Below, one piece after another: positions 13,601-27,895 of a DNA stretch of 64,000 nucleotides (positions are counted from its first letter, which is position 1; every line of letters starts with the position of its first letter). A program made the translations under genes and the position numbers. The DNA is from Crotophaga sulcirostris. Taxonomy: Eukaryota > Chordata > Aves > Cuculiformes > Crotophagidae. The notes under the pieces were generated by a model. It was not told where the DNA came from and did no database searches. It worked only from the letters and a program-made list of their open reading frames with translations. The stretch covers positions 1,178,493 through 1,242,492 of the forward strand of contig VYZB01000133.1 of the NCBI GenBank assembly GCA_013397455.1, in the 5' to 3' direction.

Positions 13601-15200
13601 CGTTGCCTGCTTGCTGCTATTTCTGCTGGACTAGGAAGACAAATTAACGTGAGACTTGACCACTAGAGTTGCAGTGTGAGGAAAGGAGAAGAACCTTTGG
13701 TGTCCCAAATGCTCAATCGAGAAGCATTTGCCAGGAATGCCAAATGGGATTTATTTGTCAAGCCCTAGATAGAGGCCATCAGGGCCTGGAACCAAACAAA
13801 AGGAGGATGAATTGTACTATAAACTTGGATTCAACATCCTCACTCAATCTTTTACCTACACAATATGAGGGTTATTAACCTGACTGCAGAAGGACCTGCT
13901 GGGGAGTTAAGTGTCACGTGGAGGGGATTATTACATTTTGAAAAGAATTTGTGCTGGCGACTAACATAATAAATGTATTAGGTGCCTCTTTAGAGTGATA
14001 AGGAAGCAATGATCACTCGGTGTGCTGGGGGTTGGGGAGCTTGTTTTTGATGTTTGCATACCAAGTCAGAAATGAGAGCTCAGAGTTGTTAATGAAAGGA
14101 CCGCATAGATTTATTATTATTATTAATTTCACTGTCTTAAAGAGACCAAGAGGGAGTTGGTGCAGAAGGGTAAGAAATAAGTCATTAGCATCTTCACATT
14201 TGCACTGCAGATTAATCTGGGGAAATGAGGCTGGTAGTTTTTAAACCTCTTGCATATTTGGTAGATGAACTTTTAAACTTGATCCCTCCTTTTACTTTTT
14301 TCTAACCAAAAAGCTTTCTACTTATGCATTTAAAAGGTCACAAGGTTAAGCAGAAATCAGAAGCTAATTTATTATAAAAGTACCCTTAGCAGGTGTTTTA
14401 GCCAATGCTGTATGAAAGTTAGTTTAAAGTTATTCTTTTTTATCCTTCCACTGCGCCTCTGAAGAGGTGTGGTGGTTTTGTTTTTTTCGTTGGTGTATTT
14501 ATTGTTTTTTTTTCTATATACGCTCGCTCCACTTGGCTCATGCTTGCTTTGCTGACCTTCAGAGGGTTCTCAGTGCAAGAATGATTTTCTGATTGTTTTG
14601 AAGTAAATGTCCAGCTTAGGGGACTGGGGAGTGGCAATTCTGATAATATTTTATACTGCCTTCAGTATTGACATTTTGTTTCTTCTGCTGGTCAGCAGCA
14701 CCTAACAGGGAAATCAGGAGTAGATGGCAAATCTGAGCAAGGATAAAGGAAAACACAACGCTGGCTTCTACAACACAACATCCTGTGAAGTCTGTAGCTG
14801 AGGGAGCAGTGTTAGGTGTTTTGAAATGCATCTTTAGTGGAGACACAAACCAGAGATCCCGACTGCTTATGAACAGTAGAGATCCCCCAACGTGTTGCAA
14901 CAGCAAGTGCCTTAGCCAGAATATTTGAAGTAATTAATCAGTCTGTCTGCATTCCTCCTGCAGCCTCAGTTAATTACGAGTCTGTCTTTAACTTCTGGTC
15001 AAAATCGTTCTGTGGTGGTGTTACAGGATGTTAACCAGCTGCCACCTACTGCTTCCATCGATGCTTTATAAATACTGTACAAAGGACTTGAAAGCAAAGT
15101 CTCTTGCTTGTGAGGGCAAGCTCTACTCCTGCTGATCTCTTCCTCCCTGAGCACTTGGTCTAAGAAAAGGATGACATGATTCTGCCTGTACTGGTAGCAA
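7611..15200. other. Non-coding stretch, no gene recognised
   Basis: Only chance ORFs without domains. A T-rich forkhead-like cluster is at 12163-12190 and a short TTA run at 14110-14126. No repeat family was recognised with confidence. Confidence 0.55.
12163..12190 (+). promoter_or_regulatory. Forkhead-like motif cluster
   Basis: Overlapping TGTTTGTTTATTT and TTTGTTTTAA motifs resemble forkhead binding sites. Similar sequences occur at 25985-26003 and, on the other strand, near 57815-57845. T-rich DNA gives such matches by chance, so this is weak. Confidence 0.2.
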
Positions 15201-15400
15201 ATAGAAATAAAGATAGAAAATAAAGGTATAAATAAAGAAAAAAAGAAAAAAAGAAAATGAAGAAGATAGAAAATAAAGGTGTAAATAAAGAAAAAAGAAA
15301 AAAAAGAAAATGAAGAAGATAGAAAATAAAGGTGTAAATAAAGAAAAAAGAAAAAAAAGAAAATGAAGAAAAAAGAAAATAAAGGTAGAAATAAAAATGC
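15201..15400. repeat. A-rich minisatellite, 53-bp period, about 3.5 copies
   Basis: The core GATAGAAAATAAAGGT starts at 15212, 15265 and 15318, exactly 53 bases apart, and a fourth partial core (GAAAATAAAGGT, 15375) keeps the same register. The units are nearly identical, implying recent expansion. The + strand is almost all purine. The phenylalanine-rich open frame on the minus strand is only its translation. Confidence 0.92.
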
Positions 15401-18400
15401 TACAGCAAGAAAATGCCTTTGTATGCTTCAAGGGTAGAGGTGTTGCTTTTAGTGTCATTTATAGTGTTATTTATAGATCCTGTGTCAACTGAAATACGGA
15501 CGCAGGCTTGCAAAGAGCCATACAAGCAGATTCAGTTGGAAGAGCTGTACTGAAATACATCTAGTGGTGGCAGTTTCTTGGGCAAGGTTGACAGGGAAAG
15601 TAGGTTGTATCTTTTATTAGGCTTATTGATATTGTTGGGGGAGGTAACCTTTTAAACATGCAATGTGTGATTTCTTATGTCTGAAATAGAAGCATCAGCC
15701 TTCAAAACTAAATAGATACATGTTGAGAACACTTTTCCTGAGTTTAGCAAAGTTATGTTAATCACTTAGACCATCTGTTGGGGAAAATGTAGCTGTGAAG
15801 CTGGGATAGGTTAGGGGAATGTTAGTGAGAGAAAAGGTAACAAAGTCGTTAGTCTTTTTTTAGGATAGAGTCAAATGACCATTGTAAAACTTTTTGGGAA
15901 CCAAGTTTTAATTGCTTGTTTTTCGTGGCAATGTTACAGTTTCTTTTTAGAAGTAAGTAAGACTTCATTTATTTTTTATTTTTTAAAGACACATTTTCTG
16001 TGAAGCCCCAAAACTGTGATGTGCTGGCTCAGTATCCTCATGACAGCAAAGTTCCTCAGTGTGTCAGGAGGGTGAGGCTGGGAGCTTCTTCACCTGCCCC
16101 CCTGCCTGAGCTGGGAAAGCTCCAAGGTGTCCTGGGCAAACCCTGCCTGGCCTCTGCTGCTGCTCGTGATGTGAGACAGTTCCATTGCAACTTCATCCTG
16201 AGAGGAAGCAGGGCAACCAGTAAGAAGGAAAGAGTTAAAGGCAGTTACCCCAAAAGTGTGGCTGGTTCTGAAGGGCCAGCTGGCTGAGCTTTTCAGCCTG
16301 ACAGCATCTCTCCTCCTTAAACCCATCATGAAATGTTGAGAAATGGTTCGGATGTCACTGGCATCTCTTCAGGAGGAGCTGTCTGTTTGTTTAAATAAAG
16401 CCCCAAAGGAGGTGCTGCTTGTCCTAGGATTGCCTTTGACTGGCAACTCAAAGAGGAGCAGAGTGTCCAGGGAAGGGACATCAGAGAAGCGTGGCTGAGT
16501 GTTGGCAAAAATGTGATTAATCTTGACTAGGTAACCATGCCTGAGCCACTTCCAAATTGTTGGACTTCACACTTGCTTGGCATATTTGTGACCACTTTTC
16601 TGTCCTTTTCAATGACCTTCTCTCTCTCTCTCTCAATTCCAAAGACATTAGTCTTGTGTGAATGCTTCGTTATTCTACACTGAAGTGCTGATGCAAGTTG
16701 TAGTCTGTCCTTGTCACTGCTTTTACTGCCAGGGAATCTTGTACAGGCCAGGAGAGGTATTATACAATTACAGGAAAAAGCAGTATTTAGCAAAAAGTAA
16801 CCATATGCTTAGGTTGCCCTGCTGCTTCTCTGGAGATACCAAGTTACACCTGAGAGCAAGTTCTTCATCTGGTCTTGTACCTGACCTGAAGGAAACACTA
16901 GGAGTGTTTGAGACCACTTGTAAAATAGACAGGAAGTATGTGAAGTCTCGTGGCTGTTAACATTTCCCCAAATGTGTAATTTATGGAAGGCTGTGGAGAC
17001 GAGATGTTGCACTGCTGAGGTGCAGCAAGCACGGAGCTGTAAACTTCTTAGAAGGGGCTGGTGGTAGAAACCCTCTGACTGAAGGTGTGTGACCCAGTGA
17101 AGAGCAACAAACCCCTCAATTATTTGAAAGGGAGGATGTTCTCCCCTTCTGCTGCCCTGGTTTCTGTGATACAGCAAACTTGGTTGTTGAGTCAAAGTGA
17201 TTGGTGCCTCCTGGTCCATGTACTGCAGTGCTCTAAGTTCAGGTGAAGAGGAAGAGAATAAAGGCTCCTGTGTCAAACAAAGGATGTCACTTACCATTCT
17301 CCATTGTTACGTCAATAGAAGAAGTGATAAAGCAAATGAAACTCAAAAATGATGGGAGTAGATGTTGTTCCTAAATGTTGCAAAATCTCTGTAGCAACAC
17401 TGGCTCCTGCCATTTTTTTACTAAGGTCAAGGAAACCTAATGCTTTTACAAGATCTGTGGCTCTGGGAATTCTCTCCTTCAAAATAAGACCCTTCTAAAA
17501 ATGTGTTTCCTGTTGCTCCTGGAGTAGATTTCATCGCAGTTGAACAGGGCCAGCTTTCATTGTCCCCCATAACCTGCTATTTTCCTCGTGAACTTGAAGG
17601 CTTGGGAAGCTTCTGTCAGGAACTGCTGCTGTGAATCGCGGGGACTGAGGCCTCTCGGCAGCTGCTTGCTGACTTTCAACCCAGTACTGTGGTAAATCCA
17701 ATAAAAAGTGACTTATCAGTGCAGAAAGGTCACCAATCTGCTGTTTCCAACTGTCATGTCCAGCTTAGGATCCTTGTCCTGCAGCTTTTAGAGAGCTTTT
17801 AAGAATTCTTGGAGAATCCAGTTCTAGGAAGTTTTGTATTTTTTTTTTAATTAGACAATAGTAGCAAATTAGGTGTTTTAAAGGATTAAAGAGGGTCATG
17901 CTGCATTGAATTGAAGGTGTCACTGCTCTTTGCAAATCAAGAGAATGAAATTATCTACTATGGCCATCTGCAAGAATGAGATTGGATAATGTCATTAGTA
18001 CATTCAAGTGTAGCTTCACTGATGACAGATTTTGCTCAAACTTTAGTGAGAATGAACCCTGCTACTTAGCCATCAGGTTTCATCATCTTGCCTCTGTCAC
18101 TCACTAATGGCTTATGCCTTGGGGATCAGCAGAATTATAACTAAAAATATTATCCTAATGCCACCTGATCAGTTACAGAATGTAGTACAAGAAAGAAAAT
18201 GCCTTTTCAACCCCTGGTGTAATTACTTATGTCTCTTCATGATGAATCATAAATGTTCTTGTGATAGCTACATGAATAATTTGTACCAAGTATATTTCAG
18301 AATTTTCTGTGTAAGTTCTTCTATTGACAAATTGTCTAGAAATAGCTTATAGACTTTGCAATTGCATGAGTTGTTTGAAATTATTCATGGATTGTTTCTT

Positions 18401-21400
18401 GGTTTGCTGGTTGTTTACGAGCAATTCCTTTTTAGTATTCAGTGGCTGGTATTCAAGCACAGCTTCCAGCTGCACAATTCAGTTTGTATTTTGACATATA
18501 GGTCACACGATAGTATTGCTGCTCCTTGACTAAATGCGTATAATTCATGGGATCTCGCTTCTTGCATGAATATTTGCATTGAATTACAAAATTCTTATTC
18601 TGCAGCCCTTCTTTAACATTTGTTTAAAAAGACTTGTTTCAGTTTCTGCTGGTAATCTTATTTACGAGACTTATTTATAGAAATACTAATACACAGTGGA
18701 CATTACCATAAATGAACAAATTTGCTGTAAATCTTCAGCTACGCAGCCAGCTCCATTTTTATTACTTTAACTGTTTCCCCATCTTCTTTCTATGATATTA
18801 AATTATTAATCTTTATAATACTTTTTTTTCCCTGTGTGAAATTAAGTGATTCTATGAAAAATATCCTCTTATTATTGCTAACAGTTATAAGCATTTCCTG
18901 TGGAAACTGCATATAGTGACCTCCATCCTCAATGCTAGCTGTCCCCTGGCTTATGTGTGTCCTTCCATCTGATTTAAAAATATTTTTTCCTGTTACGTAT
19001 TCCTAGAACTCCACAATTATGTTCATAAGTGCAGCACCATGAGTATAAAATCAATAGATAAATAAAATCCAATGCTTTAACTGGACAAGCCAAAGCCATT
19101 GAATGAACAACAGCCGGCCACTCTCCCACGTCCCAGTCTTTGTTCTGTGGTCTCACAGATCCTTTTCTCCTTTGCCTTCACCAACTGCCCCCCTCGTTGC
19201 AGAGCAAGGAGATAAAAGGATTGCGAGTGTGAAGACATTTCGACATTTCATCCAAGAATTGCATAGCAAAGTATTGCACAGAGAACATGTTTGAAATTCC
19301 TTCATACATTTCTAAAATAGCAGTGAGAAGCATGCTCTCTGTGGTTCAGAGATAAGGGAAAACTACCCTTGAAGAGCTAAAATGTCCAAAACATAAAATT
19401 TCATTTCTGTTTCTTAGTGCATAGGTGCATTTTGAAAACACTTTTTTTTTTTTCCTTTTTCTTTTCTTTGCATATTCAAATAACCACAGTGCGAGGCATT
19501 GTGAGTCTTGTCTTCCTGGATTCTTCTTGCGGTGTTTCCCTGCACCTCGCACCAGTCCCTGGGGCTTGGGAGGGTGTTATTACAAATGAATGTTTAATGT
19601 CTGCCTTGAAGAGCTACTTGTCTGGCTTGGATTTTCTGGTTGCAGTGCTCTGGGAACAGCTGCACGTGGAGAAGGGCCCTGCTGGGTGTTGTCTGGACAC
19701 AGAGAGACGCTTTTGCACCTTGCGGCTGTTTTTAGCGCTGGCTTTCTTGTCTTGTTCATTGGCAGTTCATTTGACAGGGGAAAGCTTGCTGAGGAGATGA
19801 CACCAATTATTTTGTTTGACCTTCTTTATTGCTGGTTAACTCCTGGTACAGGAGGCTGCTGGCTGGGTGTGAGCTGTGAGGGCAGGAGGGCTGGAGGAGG
19901 TCCCTGACCCAGCTGCCCCCGGCTGAGAGCAGGGCAGCGCGGCGGCCGCTCGAAGGGATGCTGAGGAAGAGAAACTCGTGGAGATCCAAGTGCTTCCTCC
20001 TCATGTCTTGCTCCTGAGGCCAGGTCCAAGGGGGCAGGAGGCTCTGTTTCTAGACCCTTACTCTGACCACTTTCATCTGTGATTGCAGCTGGTGCCTGAA
20101 TCTTAGTTGTCCTTCTCGACTGCCTTTCATTTAAATACAGCTGGTTCATGTTGTACCTAGGAGACAGGGTGGGCAGGATGCTTTAGAAATGTGTATTTTC
20201 CAAGTTCTGACAGTCTGAGTTGTACTTAGGTGAGGGATATGCACACTACATCTCTTCTTAATTGCTGTCTTGAGGCAGACTTGCTTGTGTCTCAAAAGAG
20301 GTGTCTGGCACTTTGTCTGGGTGGACTGGAGGTGTGTAAGTGCTGAGGAACCTCTCAAAGGCTGAAACCAATCAGTACCGTTTGATTGCACATTCAGTGC
20401 AGAAGAGTGAGCCTTCACAGCCTCCTAAAGCTTCAGCTTTTCTCCCAGTTGCTGGGCTCGCTTCCCATGTGCCAGATAACATTTCTCAGGTGGTAGAAAT
20501 CATTTATTTGTGGTCCCAGCTTGAGCTGTCTGCAGACTGCTGTATCTTGCCAACCGGTGGCCAAACATTAAATCTAGCTCATGTAAGCGTGGGTTTTAAG
20601 CAGCAGCTTTCACCAGGTGAGTCAAATGGAACAAAGGTTTCCCCTTGGAGGAGCTCTCTTCAGCTTATCACAGCTAGGGGCTGCTTTCTGAGGACCTTTA
20701 AACACCTAAGTCCATTCAAAATGAAATTGGGGGAAAAACAGCTGATGAAAAACATTTGCAGATAGGGGACATGCCCTTGTAGCGAAAGCTGGTATGAATT
20801 CTCAAAAGCACCATCATGAGAAAATACCAGCAGGAAATGAGTAGCCACCTTCTCGCTGGTCAGTCTATCCTGATGTGCTATAATTTTGTTGAATGCTGCA
20901 TAGTACAAAATAACTTTAAGGTGCTTGTACAACTGAGCCTCGGCTAAGGAAAAAATTACCTCATCCTGTGTTTCTACCACGTATTGGAATTGCCAATACA
21001 TTTACTCATGTTTCTGTTGGACTGTTGAAAAGTTTTGTCCATTTTTACATTGCATTCCTGAAAAGTCTGTTAGATTTGCTCTTTACTGTAGGACTGGTGA
21101 TCACAACGTGTTGGTTTTATTTTAACATACAGCGAGTAGAAGTTAAAAAGAAAAACATAGCTCTTAAAATATCACATTTTTTTTATTTTTATTTTCTCGG
21201 AGAAGAAGAAAAGAATGGATATATCCTTTTGCCTGATGATAACTTGGACTTTTTCCTTATTTTCTATTGTTGTTTGTCTGGCTGACTCTATGTTCTTTAT
21301 CCCTTTCAGTTACTGGCTTTCTGCAGTTAATAGATGCCTGTCTATTGTGCAGACAGTCAACCCTTTTGAGGCCTTTAAGAATTATGTTGTTAGTAGTATG

Positions 21401-24400
21401 TACATTCTGGATTCTGATCCTCAGTACTTGAAAATCTAGGAGCTATTTCTGTAGGGCTCAGCTTTTCATTTACTACAGTTTCCTCCCATGAACAGCCGCA
21501 CTGCACAATGACAATATAATTTCCAACCAAATCTATTAAACTGTACTTCCACATGTGGTATGTGTCTTTGCTGGCTTGCATGTTCCAATAAAGTTTTCTC
21601 ACTGATACCTTTAGAACTGCTCTGATTTGGCTACCTTGGAGTGGAGTTGTATTTTCAGTGTACCCTTCTATGGTAGCCTTTATTCAGTGGTTAAGGTTGG
21701 TAGTTTGCAAAAAAATCAGATTTTTATTGTGGTTGATTTGGACCTATGCACAGCTAGTGCCACCTCAAATTCTATGAAGAAGGCAGTGAGGAACAGCAGG
21801 AGGCTGGACACCGAGTAACAGAGGTTAGGGTGACGTGGCATGTGGGCACCGAGACCTGACCTGTTCCGCAGGGAAAACGAAGGTTATGAGGGGAGAGGGT
21901 GGTTTCCTCTGTGTCTTGGAAAATCTTCCTTTTCTCTTGCACTTAGCTATCTGCTTTCATGTGCTGATCACAAGATTCATTAGTCTGAAGGGCCAAAACC
22001 TTTGAGCCATGTGCTGGATGTCTGGAACATGATGGAAATGCGGAGAGGGGTGGAATGCAATAGCTTTGTTACTGTGGTCAGGAGGATTTAGGCGGAGTTG
22101 CGAGCACTGGAATGGAATTTTGCAAGCTTTTACTTTTTATGTCAAGTGGATAATGGGACAGCATTGCATATCCTTTTCCATAACTGGCTGTGGCTTTTTC
22201 TTGGCCTTTATCACTTCATTATTGGTTTTTGTGTGCTTTCTGCTCTTGACATTCTACTGCTAAGTCCTTTAAAATTATTATGTCTTTCAAGAAAAACAAT
22301 CACATCTTAAGAGGCATTTTCTGGGGGATGGGGAGAATCTGGAGTTTGTTTAAAGAAAGAAGATCTGAAGAAGATAAAGCAGAGAGATCACTTATGCAGA
22401 ACTACTGACGCATTCCAAAAGAGAGCTGAAGAGCTATACAGCTCTGAAGTGCACCACTCTATATCAGCTTTTTCACTGAGAAATCCTTTCAAGGACCTGA
22501 GTCACACGCACACATGTATTACACTCTTACATATTAGAGAGATTTATGTATATTTGGATCCAACACTGCATGAGGAAGCCCATGGCACTCTTACGGAACA
22601 AGCAAATGACGCTACACTCCCTAAGAGGGAATCAAAGCCTTCCCAAACTAACCCCGCTACCAGCAGATGCTTGAGTTGTTATAGACATGCACCCTTACTG
22701 CACACACAGGGCGTGCTGCCTTGAACACCTGTCTTCTTTCCACTCTTGAATGCTTCTGTAATTCTGGGAACATCCTGCCCGAAGGTGTCAATGTGTTCGC
22801 TCAGGTGAATCTGAGGAAAGAGATACAAGAGGTAGATTAGAACCTTAGAAAAGCATGATACAAACTGGCTAGGTTTTCAGTGACAACTCGAGTGTGAAAA
22901 CTCAAGTGCTGTGTCACAGTGTCCCAGGGATCAGCCAGCCCTTCAGGAAAGAGAAGGGGAGAGCAGAGCGACAGCAAACCTAAATTAACAGTTCAATCTG
23001 ACAGAAAGCATTATTCTCGAGTCAAACAAGAAGGAAAAACTTGAAAAACAGTTAGAGTAACTGTTGTTTATGGACTACAGGTATTTTAAACCCAAGATAG
23101 GAACTGAGGAAGTAGTGGTTCTTTCTAAATGATGTAAAATGATTGGAAATTTCTATTAATAATGCAAAAACTTCTATTAGGCAACCTTCTTTGGAGCAGG
23201 TAATGTAATTCTATTGCTCAGAAAGTGCCATTTTTTTTTCCAATAGGTTTAGGGCATGGAGGGCATTTGGATTAATGAGAGGCAGAGATGATGGAAAATA
23301 ATCCATTATCCTTAGACTTTCGTAAGCCTGGATAATTAGTGAAACCTTTGCAAGAACTCATTCATTTCAATGTAATTGCAAAATAATTATCTTGTCTGGT
23401 AGAGATATCATCTGTGTTGATTGATAACACACAGGTGATATATGAAACATCTGTTTCAGGAGTACCTGCACTAAGGTGGTTCTTACTGAGTTGGTCAGCT
23501 GTAGGTCTCGTGACTGGGTGTATTTAAAGCCTTTGTGAAACAGCATATACCAGCGTTTGCTGTTCATTTTAAAGGGGGGAAATCAGCCTCTTTGAGGTAG
23601 TTTTTGGGTGCCAGGTGAGAATTCCTTGTGCTCATTTACATCAGAATCCTTAAGGCTTCTCACCTGGAATAAGAACAACATCAATAGGTTGTGGTCTTAG
23701 CTTTTGACAAGCTGTAAAAGAAACGACATTCAAAGAAAAGAGAACAAGAAAGATGAAAACAGTGGTCACCATACTGGAGAATAGGCAATAGGCTTAAGAC
23801 TGAAGATGTCCCCAGTTCTGTCACTGGCTTCTTGTCTGATCTTTACCACCAGTGTCTCTCTGGATTTCTGCTTCCCACCCATAACAAGGGAAATACTAAT
23901 ATTTCCTTTTTTCCTGCTTTTTCTGTTTAGGCAGCAAGCTCTTTGGGCAGGGGGTCTTTTATGCTGTGCACGGTAAAAAGAGGTCTTGTGGGGCCTGATG
24001 GGACTATTGTAGTAGTAACAAGATGCCCAAAGGTATATTTTTTGAAAGGTAGCCATTAGTTTACTTTTTCCCTTCTTATCTTTTGTGGCGACAAGTTCCT
24101 TTGCCTTAGTAGCCAAGGAAGTTAATGCATTTCTGAAATGTAGCTTTTAGTAGCTTGGCACAGTTCAGTGTGCAGCTCTGGCTTCTTGGTGATAGCACAG
24201 TGGTTACCATGAATGCATCACTGCTTGCCATCCTTGCCACTGACCCCCAGATCAGGTAGTTTTTCTATTGCAGGGAACAAGAAATAATCTTCATTATTTT
24301 GTTAGTATTGAATAGTAATTAACAGTTAAGTGGCCAGCAGTGTTGGAGAGGATTTCAATAGGGTAAAGGAGATGTGTTTGGTCAGTGTTTGATCACATCA

Positions 24401-24654
24401 TTTAATGTGCAGCTAAACATGTGCTGGCTGTTCGTGCTTCCCACGGCACGTTGAATGAATTTCTCTCTCATACACACACACTTGTATATCTAAACACAGG
24501 TTTCAGAGGTGTGTTAGATCTGTCTGGGGCACTGGACATTGTGACCTAGTCCCTCTGGACATAATTTCTGTGGGAAAAAGATTATTCTGCTAGACAGGTG
24601 TGTACCTTTCATTCTCAGGCATCGTGGTGAGACTGTTTTCAGCAGGGCGAACTG
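15401..24654. other. Non-coding stretch, no gene recognised
   Basis: Contains a CT microsatellite at 16619-16634, an AT-rich zone at about 18100-18900, and a GC-rich patch at 19905-19960 with a NotI site. The patch is too small for a CpG island. No coding signal was recognised. Confidence 0.55.
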
Positions 24655-24710
24655 TGGTTTGCTCAGGGTCTGCTCTGTAACTGGTTTGCTCAGGGTCTGC
24701 TCTGTAACTG
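24655..24710. repeat. 27-bp tandem duplication
   Basis: The unit TGGTTTGCTCAGGGTCTGCT and the next seven bases occur twice in direct tandem (24655-24681 and 24682-24708) without mismatches. The frame through it on the minus strand shows a nine-residue repeat, but no coding evidence supports it. Confidence 0.9.
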
Positions 24711-27491
24711 GAGCTGCATCTGCTGCTCCTGGGAATGCCAAGCTTGGCATCTGATCTGGAATGCCAATGAGCCCATATAGAGCTGTTAATGTCTGTGTGC
24801 GGCTTTTTAGCCCTCATTACCAACCAGATAGAAAGATAATTCCTCAGCTGCTGCTCCAACCTGTGGGATTTTACCCACTTAATTAATGTTCTTTCTTGTT
24901 AAAGAAGATCTCTTTTTAAGTACAAGAAGGTGTGCTTGACTTGCTTTTGAGGGCCTCTTCTCATGTCTTTATCAAAGGCACAGAGGCCCCAGGAGCTGGA
25001 GGGTGAGCCCCAGGGGGGCAGTGTGCCGGTGGAGGCTGAACCTGGCAGCACCCCTTGTGTGCTCAAGGCAAGCTCCTGTAGGGCAGCCAAGTCTACGCAG
25101 TGGAGGAGACCCTGCTTCCCCGCCCTGCTCCCCACCTTCTGCTGTCACTCAGCAATGAAATGGAAGTTTGTGACATGGCCAAAGGATAAGAACCTGCATG
25201 CTTAATGCCTGCTGAGCATTAGAAATGCCAGCCTACGCCACCCTCCCCAACCTTTCAGTGTGTCAGCAAGCTGTTTATGTAAATAAATACACATATCAAA
25301 CAATAAGCAGATGCCTTTTTAACATGCACTGTTTCAGGCTGAGACATTCTTCTGATGCAGCTCATATCAGCATCTGCCAAGCTAATGCCAACTCCACAGC
25401 TCCCTTCCTGTTGTATTTAATGCACAAAGATTTTTGTTGTGATAAGTGTAAAATATAATGAGGAATTGGCTTGTTTTACATCTGTTCTGGTGTTATGTAT
25501 AAAATGACCAACGGGAACACTCTGTTTCTCCCAGTCTCTGTCAGTATACAGTACAAGCTCTTGTTCCTTATGCTTTATTAAATGGCTTTATATAAGCATG
25601 TGTACCATCCTGGAAGTATACAGGCATAAAAAAGTCATTTGCAAAACACATCACCATTGGGGCCCCAAAGTGAACAAACATTGAAGTGAGTGGGAAGCTG
25701 TGATCAAGATTGGATTTAACACCCCACCCCACAAAAAAAAACCCTCAAAAAACTTAATTCCAGCAGAGTCTGTTGTTCACCTTAATTCAAACCAAACTCG
25801 GGAGCCACAGAGTCTAAAGCCCCAAGGGTGTATCTTAGTGCACTGTTGTGGAAAGGATATCCAAGAGCTGCTAGGCTGGGTCAGATCTTGTCTAATCCAG
25901 GACCTTGTCTCAGATAGCAACCAGCAGTGATTAGAGAGAATGTAAAACGGGGGCAACTAACCAAGAGACATTCCACGTTAAGCTTTTGTTTATTTTTGTT
26001 TTAATATGAAAAATGTATTAAGACCAGGTGACCCGTGGTATACTGACTCTACTCCTCTTTGAAAATGTGCCTACAGAGTGAAATGAGTGTTGGATTCCTT
26101 GGTGCTGCTGTCTCTGTCCCTGTGCGTAAATGATGGAGAAGGTCCCTGGTGAGAATTGTCCTTATTCAGGTTTTACACGTGCTGCAGCTTTTGCTCTAGT
26201 CAGGTACAAAGGAATCACATTAACTAAAATAAAAAACCAGATTGTTTATGCAGGCAGCAAGTCTTAAAGGCAACTCTCTGTCAGGCTTTTCTGAGGTCTA
26301 CTGGGAGAAAGGAGAATATTCGCACTGCTTTGGACACTCTTAATTGGATTAGATATAAACGAAGCAAGGGGGAGGGGAGAGGCGTGATCCTTCACTGGAG
26401 ACATGGATTTGGTTGACCTGAGACATCTGCTGTTTCTTAATGTTGCTTGAATAGAGATGATTGAAATCTCTCACCTGAGCAAATATACACAGAAGACAAA
26501 ATACAGTGTTAGTAACCCTAGATGTATTGGAGCTCTCTGCTTCTTATTACAGCAGTACATCAGTTGGAATAGTCATAGGGAATGAATGGGTTTTGCCTAC
26601 ACACACACCACTGTTCTATGATGGAAAGGGAAAACTGGTACCAAAAATGCCTTTGAATCAAATTTTTGATGACTTTCAGTACACCTACCTGTGACACTTT
26701 CTTCAGATTGGCCTCTGCTTTGGGATGCTGGAGGGACAGGGCACGGGGGATGGTTTTGGTTTCAGAAGAGAGCAAAGCAGCAAGGTAGACTGGGCAGGAG
26801 GGGAGTAATGCTGTGAAATGGATTTGCATGGCGCCAGCTTCATATCTGAATTGGAGCTGTCAGGGAGAATGAGATCCAGACACGGTACTGTTCTCCAGAG
26901 AGAGGCTGTTATGGAGTGATTGCTCTGTTAAGTGCTGGCTCCACCTCTGTGCCCCAGGTCTGGCTGACTTCTGCAAAGGGAAAACCGACAAGATGTGGCA
27001 TGATCCTTCCTCATTTCCCATTGGCCTTTCCTGCCTTTCTCCAGGCTCTGATTTACCTTCTTTTGCTTGCTTATTGCTTTCTTTGCCTGAGCATCTGCCA
27101 CTGATCCCTTCTCCTCCTGGCTCTGTTGGTGTCTTCATGCTACCCATATGTGCCTCTCTGCTCCATTACCTTGCCCTCTCTTTCATCCTTAGTCATTTCT
27201 GGCTCGCTCCATTCAGCACACAGTTCTACTCTAACACCTAGGCAGTAAATGAACGTGTGTGCATATTTGCTGCGTGCAATATAGCCAGTTGTGTATATCT
27301 TAAACATTTAACTGCCTTTGTTTCTTCACACGCCTCTCCATCCTGCGTTCTGGGACGTGCCTTTGGGGGACTTGCAGCATCTCTTTGTGATGTTCCTGTC
27401 CCCTCCTGTTTCCCTGGTGTCTATCCCCTGCTGCACAGAGGAGCAGGAGGGGAAGATGCAGAGCAACTCTGTTGCTCCTCTGTTGTTCTTC
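24711..27491. other. Non-coding stretch with a possible conserved block
   Basis: No gene was recognised. The part from 25225 to 25510 is repeat-free, AT-rich and dense in short motifs (for example TTTATGTAAATAAATAC, GATAAG, TAATGAGG), which reads like conserved non-coding DNA. This is impression only. Confidence 0.4.
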
Positions 27492-27895
27492 TGGGGCTGT
27501 TTAGCCTGGAGAAGAGGAGGCTCAGGGCAAACTTTATTGCTCTCTACAACTGCCTAAAAGGAGGTTGTAGTCAGGCAGGGGTTGGTCTCTTCTCTCAGGT
27601 GACCAGGGACAGAACTAGAGGACATGATCTCACTAGAGGCCATGATCTCAAGCTTTGTCAGGGGAGGCTGGTATTAGGTTTGATATTAGGGAAAAGTTCT
27701 TCCCTGAAAGGATGATTGGCCACTGGAATATGCTGCCCGGGGAGGTGGTGGAGTCACCAACCTGGAGGTGTTTAAGAGGAGATTGGCTGAGGCACTGAGT
27801 GCCATGGTTTAGATGATGGGTTGGTGTTGGTGTTGGGTTATAGGTTGGACTCGATGATCTCAGAGGTCCTTTCCAACCTTGTAATACTGTGAGAT
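27492..27895 (+). mobile_element. CR1 LINE, 5'-truncated 3' end, sense
   Basis: It shows the CR1 3' terminal order: TTTAGCCTGGAGAAGAGGAG, then GAAAAGTTCTTCCCTGAAAG, GGAGGTGGTGGAGTCACC, GGCACTGAGTGCCATGG, and the terminal GGTTGGACTCGATGATCTC followed by TTTCCAACCTTG and a short GTAATACTGTGAGAT tail. About 400 bases remain, so it is 5'-truncated as usual. It is the longest CR1 3' end here and contains the sequence shared by the four shorter tails. Confidence 0.93.

Noticed and set aside
15123..15458. Phenylalanine-rich minus-strand frame of 111 residues
   Set aside because: It is the translation of the A-rich minisatellite.
19905..19960. GC-rich patch with a NotI site as a CpG island promoter
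   Set aside because: Only about 50 bases with a few CpG, too short and isolated for an island.
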